From Bacteriovorax sp037444575 (lineage in GTDB: Bacteria; Bdellovibrionota; Bacteriovoracia; Bacteriovoracales; Bacteriovoracaceae): a stretch of 64,000 nt of DNA. The notes beneath the pieces were generated by a model. The model made no database searches. It was not told the DNA's origin and was given only the letters and a program-made list of their open reading frames with translations. Position 1 is the first letter of the stretch, and each line of letters opens with the position of its first letter. Positions 60,421 through 64,000 of this stretch are shown here, piece by piece. The position numbers and the translations under genes were made by a program. The DNA lies in assembly GCA_037444575.1 (NCBI GenBank), contig JBBIME010000012.1, forward strand, positions 62,001-126,000, in the 5' to 3' direction.

Positions 60421-61578
60421 TTAATACAACTTTTTCAGAACGTGACCAGGAAAGTAGTGAGAAAGAATTTTTTTATAAGACCATCCACGCATTGCCATAG
60501 CAAAGGCTCCCATCTGACAAAGCCCAACACCATGGCCTAAGCCTTCTCCCATTACCATAATTCCTTCGCCTTGCTTAACAACAGAGAAGGTATTTGATGG
60601 GAAAAGAACTCTACCAAAATATTTTCGTAGAACTGCTTTCTCGATAATAAATGGTCGATCATTGATATAAAAATTAACTGTGAATCTATCAATTTCATCA
60701 GGAACTAAAATAATTGAATTTAAATCCCCGGCAAGTCGTTCTTTTAGATACCCTTGCTCGCTTGCCCAAAGAAAGAAACTTTTAAGTCTTTCACGTGTAA
60801 TGAGATTGCTCCATCCCTTTGGACCGATATCGTGGCAAAAAGGACAATTTACAGATTGATAATCCTCTTCTTTATTGTGCCATACTTGATCTGGGCGAAG
60901 TGTTCTTCCTCCGCATTTTGCATGAAAAAAGATAGGTTCAATGCGACCAGTTTGAGTTGTTAAAACTTCCCCTTTTGTCTCAGTACTTGCTTCATTAGTT
61001 GACGCTGTTACATCAAAAAAATTTCCACCGACTTGATGTTTTTCAGAACTCTCCAAATCATAATAAGCTTCATTGCCTAATTCTTTCGTTACCTGTTGAG
61101 TGCGAATTTTATGTAGGGCATATGTTCTTGCTGCAACAGCTTGAGCCTTAAGGGCCTCTATTGGCCATTTAGGATTCATTTCTTTAGTAAGGAGTGAGCT
61201 GATGTAAGTTTCCATTGGAACTTCATTGACGATGTCGCAGCTATCCCCTTTAGCGTTTGTGATAACTTTAAACATCCCCTGGTATTTATCATGGCCATAC
61301 GAGAGTAAACCTGTTGGAGACTCCAATGTCGCAAGAAGGATAGGTTTATTTCTTTGCTTATTTAAAGTGGTATAAGTTTCACAATTAAACTTTACAGTTT
61401 TTTTTCCACTGTAAGTTTTAACATCGTTATTAAAAAAGAGACGGCGTTTTAAATCGAGACCAGTGACAAGAATACTTCGAAGAGATTTTCCGACACGAAC
61501 ACTTACGATAGGAATTTCGCCGCAAAAAGCAGCGCTTGTAAAAAAAAGTGTAAAGATGATCAAAAGAAATCTTCGCAT
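60421..61578 (-). CDS. SpoIID/LytB-domain protein (peptidoglycan lytic/amidase enhancer)
   Basis: The 385-aa protein has a signal peptide (LLIIFTLFFTSAAFC) and the SpoIID core: SSLLTKEMNPKWPIEALKAQAVAARTYAL, then FFHAKCGGRTLRPDQVW, and GEGLGHGVGLCQMGAFAMA. SpoIID is a lytic transglycosylase acting on glycans cleared of peptides by an amidase; the adjacent amidase gene matches this. Two Cys near the middle (NCPFCHD) are an unusual CxxC addition. ATG is preceded by GCAGG. Confidence 0.93.
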   Translation of the reverse strand: MRRFLLIIFTLFFTSAAFCGEIPIVSVRVGKSLRSILVTGLDLKRRLFFNNDVKTYSGKKTVKFNCETYTTLNKQRNKPILLATLESPTGLLSYGHDKYQGMFKVITNAKGDSCDIVNEVPMETYISSLLTKEMNPKWPIEALKAQAVAARTYALHKIRTQQVTKELGNEAYYDLESSEKHQVGGNFFDVTASTNEASTETKGEVLTTQTGRIEPIFFHAKCGGRTLRPDQVWHNKEEDYQSVNCPFCHDIGPKGWSNLITRERLKSFFLWASEQGYLKERLAGDLNSIILVPDEIDRFTVNFYINDRPFIIEKAVLRKYFGRVLFPSNTFSVVKQGEGIMVMGEGLGHGVGLCQMGAFAMAMRGWSYKKILSHYFPGHVLKKLY

Positions 61579-61612
61579 CCTGCTTACAGATATCCCATGA
61601 GTTAAGATTTTA

Positions 61613-61631
61613 GAGTTTCATCGTGAAACTC
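61613..61631. other. Hairpin upstream of SpoIID gene
   Basis: GAGTTTCA-TCG-TGAAACTC is a perfect 8-bp stem with a 3-nt loop in the 98-bp gap between the UDG-like and SpoIID genes. The minus-strand tail is TAAAATCTT, so it is a weak terminator at most. It may instead mark a control site. Confidence 0.4.
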
Positions 61632-61676
61632 ATTAAGCCATTCTATCTTTATAAGGGGTAAAATCGAAACTGATGA

Positions 61677-62354
61677 TCAAATTTTCCCTACACGCTCCAT
61701 CACCTTTTGGAGATCAATCCAAGCAGTTCTTTTCATGTTGGGATTAATAGTGAGAAATTCAGGATGAAAGATGGGCATCAGGGCGAAAACACATTCACCA
61801 TGTTTTTTATCAATAAATTGGCCATGAATAGTTGACAATTTTTCTCTCTTTCCAAGAAGAATATTGGTAATGGTCGCACCCAAACTTACTACGACTTTTG
61901 GACGTTTTAGATCGATAAAATCTAATAATTTTTTTGTCTCCAGACTTGGCTTTTCCAAGTTTCCGGCAAGGTCGTTGATGTTTTCTAACTCTTCATCTAG
62001 CGGATATCGATAAAATTCAGATTCATTTAACTTCATAGCAGAAATCATTTTCCCTAGAAGGTCATCACCAACTCCATTAAATGTATCGCCTACAAAGAGA
62101 ACCTCGCTCAGATAAGAATGCTGACTTTCTTTAGTTAGGATTTTTGCTGCTGGAGAAACAGGAGTTTCCTTTGCAGTATTCTCCACTGGACTGGCCATAG
62201 CACCTGTTTTTTCTATTGCGATATCTGTCTCTTCTGTTTGAAGAAACCATGCTGACTGCTCAAATAGGGCACCCTCAAATGTCGTAAAAAGAGGATCTTT
62301 TTGCTCCTTTTGGGCCTTACTTTTTTCTAGAATTTTTTTGAATTGTTGTTCCAT
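61677..62354 (-). CDS. Uracil-DNA glycosylase superfamily protein, diverged
   Basis: From ATG 62354 the protein has 225 aa. The C-terminal half has the UDG4/5-like features VVVSLGATITNILLG, LSTIHGQFI and FHPEFLTINPNMKR (the HPxxL motif). The N-terminal motif expected as GEAPG is FVGDTFNGVGDD, and no N-terminal Cys pair exists for the Fe-S cluster typical of families 4 and 5. Only one Cys is present at all (GECVF). It may be an altered glycosylase or a nucleic-acid-binding relative. The start is weakly supported (no clear Shine-Dalgarno). Confidence 0.78.
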   Translation of the reverse strand: MEQQFKKILEKSKAQKEQKDPLFTTFEGALFEQSAWFLQTEETDIAIEKTGAMASPVENTAKETPVSPAAKILTKESQHSYLSEVLFVGDTFNGVGDDLLGKMISAMKLNESEFYRYPLDEELENINDLAGNLEKPSLETKKLLDFIDLKRPKVVVSLGATITNILLGKREKLSTIHGQFIDKKHGECVFALMPIFHPEFLTINPNMKRTAWIDLQKVMERVGKI

Positions 62355-62453
62355 AAGCAAATTTATCCACAAGGTCTCATTTTTAGGCTCGAGTGTAAAG
62401 ACACTTTAAAAATCTTCCGAAAATTATTTTGTAACGCTAAAAGGAGCACCTGC

Positions 62454-62666
62454 ATGTCTATGGAAACTGATTACAAATTTGAAAACTTCCAAGAGTATTA
62501 TGGAGACATCAAAAACGTAAAGAAGATCATTAACGAATGTCAAATCTGTGGCGCAAAACTTGTTCTTACTCATTTATCAGATTATAAAAATCTTTTAATG
62601 CAAGAATCAGCTCGTTGTCCTGACTGTGGTCAAGGTAATAGAAAAATTATTCACATCATTAACTGA
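62454..62666 (+). CDS. Small zinc-ribbon protein
   Basis: ATG 62454 is preceded by AAGGAG at seven bases. The 70-aa product has two CxxC knuckles, CQIC and CPDC, 28 residues apart, predicted to bind zinc. The rest is charged and ends in KIIHIIN. No family is recognised. It is a monocistronic gene between UDG-like and uvrC genes with a terminator right after its stop codon. Confidence 0.8.
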   Translation: MSMETDYKFENFQEYYGDIKNVKKIINECQICGAKLVLTHLSDYKNLLMQESARCPDCGQGNRKIIHIIN

Positions 62667-62691
62667 TGACCTAAACGTCATCAGTTTTTTT
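62662..62691 (+). terminator. Intrinsic terminator of zinc-ribbon gene
   Basis: A 9-bp perfect stem ACTGATGAC / GTCATCAGT with a 6-nt loop is followed by T8. The loop holds the uvrC stop codon of the opposite strand (62671-62673). Confidence 0.93.
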
Positions 62692-64000
62692 CTTTCGTGG
62701 TACTTTTTTATTGAAAACTCGTTTTGTTTCTTCTTTATGATGAAGCTTTCTTGAAAATCTGTGCGCTTCATCTCTCATCTGAACAATAATTTTAAACAAT
62801 GATCTGTTTTGATTAAGCATGTATGGATTTGTCCTTCCTGGAATGATTAATCTCTCCTCACTTCGTTTTATATCTTCATTTTTAAAACCACTTTTTGTGC
62901 GGACAACTTTTGATTTCGCAATCCCTACAACTGGAATGGAAATTTTAAATTCCTTCAATGCTTCTTTAAAAATATTTACCTGTCCAAGTCCCCCATCGAC
63001 AATAAAAACATCCGGAAGATTTCCATTATCAGATCTTCTCGTAATAAGTTCTTTCATCATGGCAAAATCATTATTGCCCTCAGGTCGCTCTGTTAAATGA
63101 TAATAACGATATTTTTTCTTATCTGCTTTTCCATCATGAAAAACAATCTGTGAAGCTGTTGGGCTTGTTCCTTGAAATATAGCAACATCATAACACTCAA
63201 GAACAACAGGACGCTCGCGAAGCCCTAAAAGATCTTTTAGTTTATTTAATCCAACGTAGACACTGTCTTCATGAAGCATCCGAACTCGCTGCTGCTCAAA
63301 AGCATGATCGCGAGTGAGATTTAAAAGAGAGTCGTATTGTTTCCCTGGAGAACGCACGCGAATACCTTTTGCGAGTGTCTCTATACCTTTTTCCAGAAGA
63401 GTATTTGCTTCATCAGTCATCTGAGTGACAATCAAATGTGGAAGTGAATCATGTGTGCTAGAGTAGTATTGAAAAAGAAAATTATTAATCGTCTCTTCCA
63501 CGCTGTCTAAAATTTCTAAATTAGAGAAACTAAAATTTTTGTGTCCCAAAAGAATTCCGTTTCTCATCATATAAATCGAAATATCTACTTCAATTTCACC
63601 TTGATAGAAAGCGACGATATCGATATCGCGCTCACTTTCTAATTCGGCATTACTTTGTTTAAAGTTGTTTGCAAATTCTGAAAGAATTTGCAAGCTGTCT
63701 CTAATTTGTGCTGCTTTTTCAAATTCTTCATCCTCTGCCGCTTTATTCATCCTTTTCTCGAGCTCGCGCAAAGTTTTAGCGCCACTTCCGGAAAACATAT
63801 CACGCGCAAGATTTAAATCTTTTTCATATTCATCTTCCGTAATTTTTCCCACACACGGAGCTGTACACTGCTTCATTTGATAAAGAAGACATGGCTCTTT
63901 TCTTGTTTTAAAGTCACTCAACTTACAATCTCGAAGACAAAAACTTTTTGTAAGAATTCGAATAACATTTGAAATATTGCTACCAACAACAAAGGGCCCG
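62671..64000 (-). CDS. uvrC: UvrC excinuclease subunit, 3' part (5' end outside window)
   Basis: UvrC makes both incisions in nucleotide-excision repair. The frame is open to the window edge (GPFVVGSNISNVIRILTKSFCLRDCK), so the GIY-YIG domain lies outside. Inside are the Cys-rich KEPCLLYQMKQCTAPCVG region, the UVR helix pair (EEFEKAAQIRD), and the RNase H-like nuclease (ECYDVAIFQGTS, VDGGLGQVN, RDEAHRF). After RDEAHRFSRKLHH only about 25 residues follow, so the usual C-terminal tandem helix-hairpin-helix domain seems absent. About 442 codons are in the window. Confidence 0.96.
   Translation of the reverse strand, partial: GPFVVGSNISNVIRILTKSFCLRDCKLSDFKTRKEPCLLYQMKQCTAPCVGKITEDEYEKDLNLARDMFSGSGAKTLRELEKRMNKAAEDEEFEKAAQIRDSLQILSEFANNFKQSNAELESERDIDIVAFYQGEIEVDISIYMMRNGILLGHKNFSFSNLEILDSVEETINNFLFQYYSSTHDSLPHLIVTQMTDEANTLLEKGIETLAKGIRVRSPGKQYDSLLNLTRDHAFEQQRVRMLHEDSVYVGLNKLKDLLGLRERPVVLECYDVAIFQGTSPTASQIVFHDGKADKKKYRYYHLTERPEGNNDFAMMKELITRRSDNGNLPDVFIVDGGLGQVNIFKEALKEFKISIPVVGIAKSKVVRTKSGFKNEDIKRSEERLIIPGRTNPYMLNQNRSLFKIIVQMRDEAHRFSRKLHHKEETKRVFNKKVPRKKKTDDV

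Overview
The window reads as a single low-GC chromosomal stretch from a Gram-negative, flagellated bacterium with a complete-looking outer-membrane programme (Lpx, BamA, Skp, LolCD). The TIGR02147-type regulator, the S46 peptidase, the many small secreted proteins and the gene-dense layout suggest the Bdellovibrionota, most likely a Bacteriovorax/Halobacteriovorax-like lineage. This is inference; no 16S or other decisive marker is present. I see no tRNA, rRNA, CRISPR array, insertion sequence or phage gene, and no gene-free gap longer than about 300 bases. The largest gaps are about 235 bp (1275-1510) and about 206 bp (55887-56092), and both hold regulatory signals.

Layout. 1-5010: partial secreted HExxH protein, a TIGR02147 regulator divergent from a periplasmic beta-carbonic anhydrase across two matching palindromes, an S46 peptidase and an orphan secreted protein. 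5088-6803: rpsA. 6936-21373 (all minus): an envelope operon read as ybeY, prfB (with the programmed +1 frameshift), lolC, lolD, bamA, skp, lpxD, fabZ, lpxA, a Gfo/Idh oxidoreductase, lpxB, lpxK, a DUF3108 lipoprotein and a glycosyltransferase, with terminator-like hairpins before lpxD and before lpxA. 21391-23967 (plus): mazG, coaE and a GNAT gene, overlapping end to end.

23971-40384 is the most unusual part: a dense block of 14 genes on alternating strands. It encodes an AurF-type diiron oxygenase, two fatty-acid desaturases, a hexapeptide acyltransferase, two Rieske oxygenases, a PAP2 phosphatase, a squalene/phytoene-synthase-like enzyme overlapping an RND/MMPL exporter, a large secreted protein, a GH3-type acyl-adenylating enzyme, an acetyltransferase-like protein, and one polypeptide that fuses an RnfD/UnbU-like membrane domain to an FG-GAP/ASPIC (UnbV-like) periplasmic domain. 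Several of these genes appear to be transcribed as leaderless mRNAs. I infer an undescribed pathway for an oxidised lipid or isoprenoid; the product cannot be told from sequence.

40391-55955: a UV-endonuclease-like gene, then a minus-strand flagellar export/switch operon (fliL-M-N-O-P-Q-R-flhB-A-F-G-fliA plus two unknown genes) driven by a good sigma-70 promoter. Its FlhF has lost the GTPase motifs and its FlhG lacks the FlhF-activating N-terminus. 56093-64000: HU, a small unknown gene, a DsbA-like lipoprotein, a HAMP-like membrane protein, a lipoprotein, an amidase plus SpoIID pair, a UDG-fold protein, a zinc ribbon and the 3' part of uvrC, which seems to lack the usual C-terminal HhH domain.
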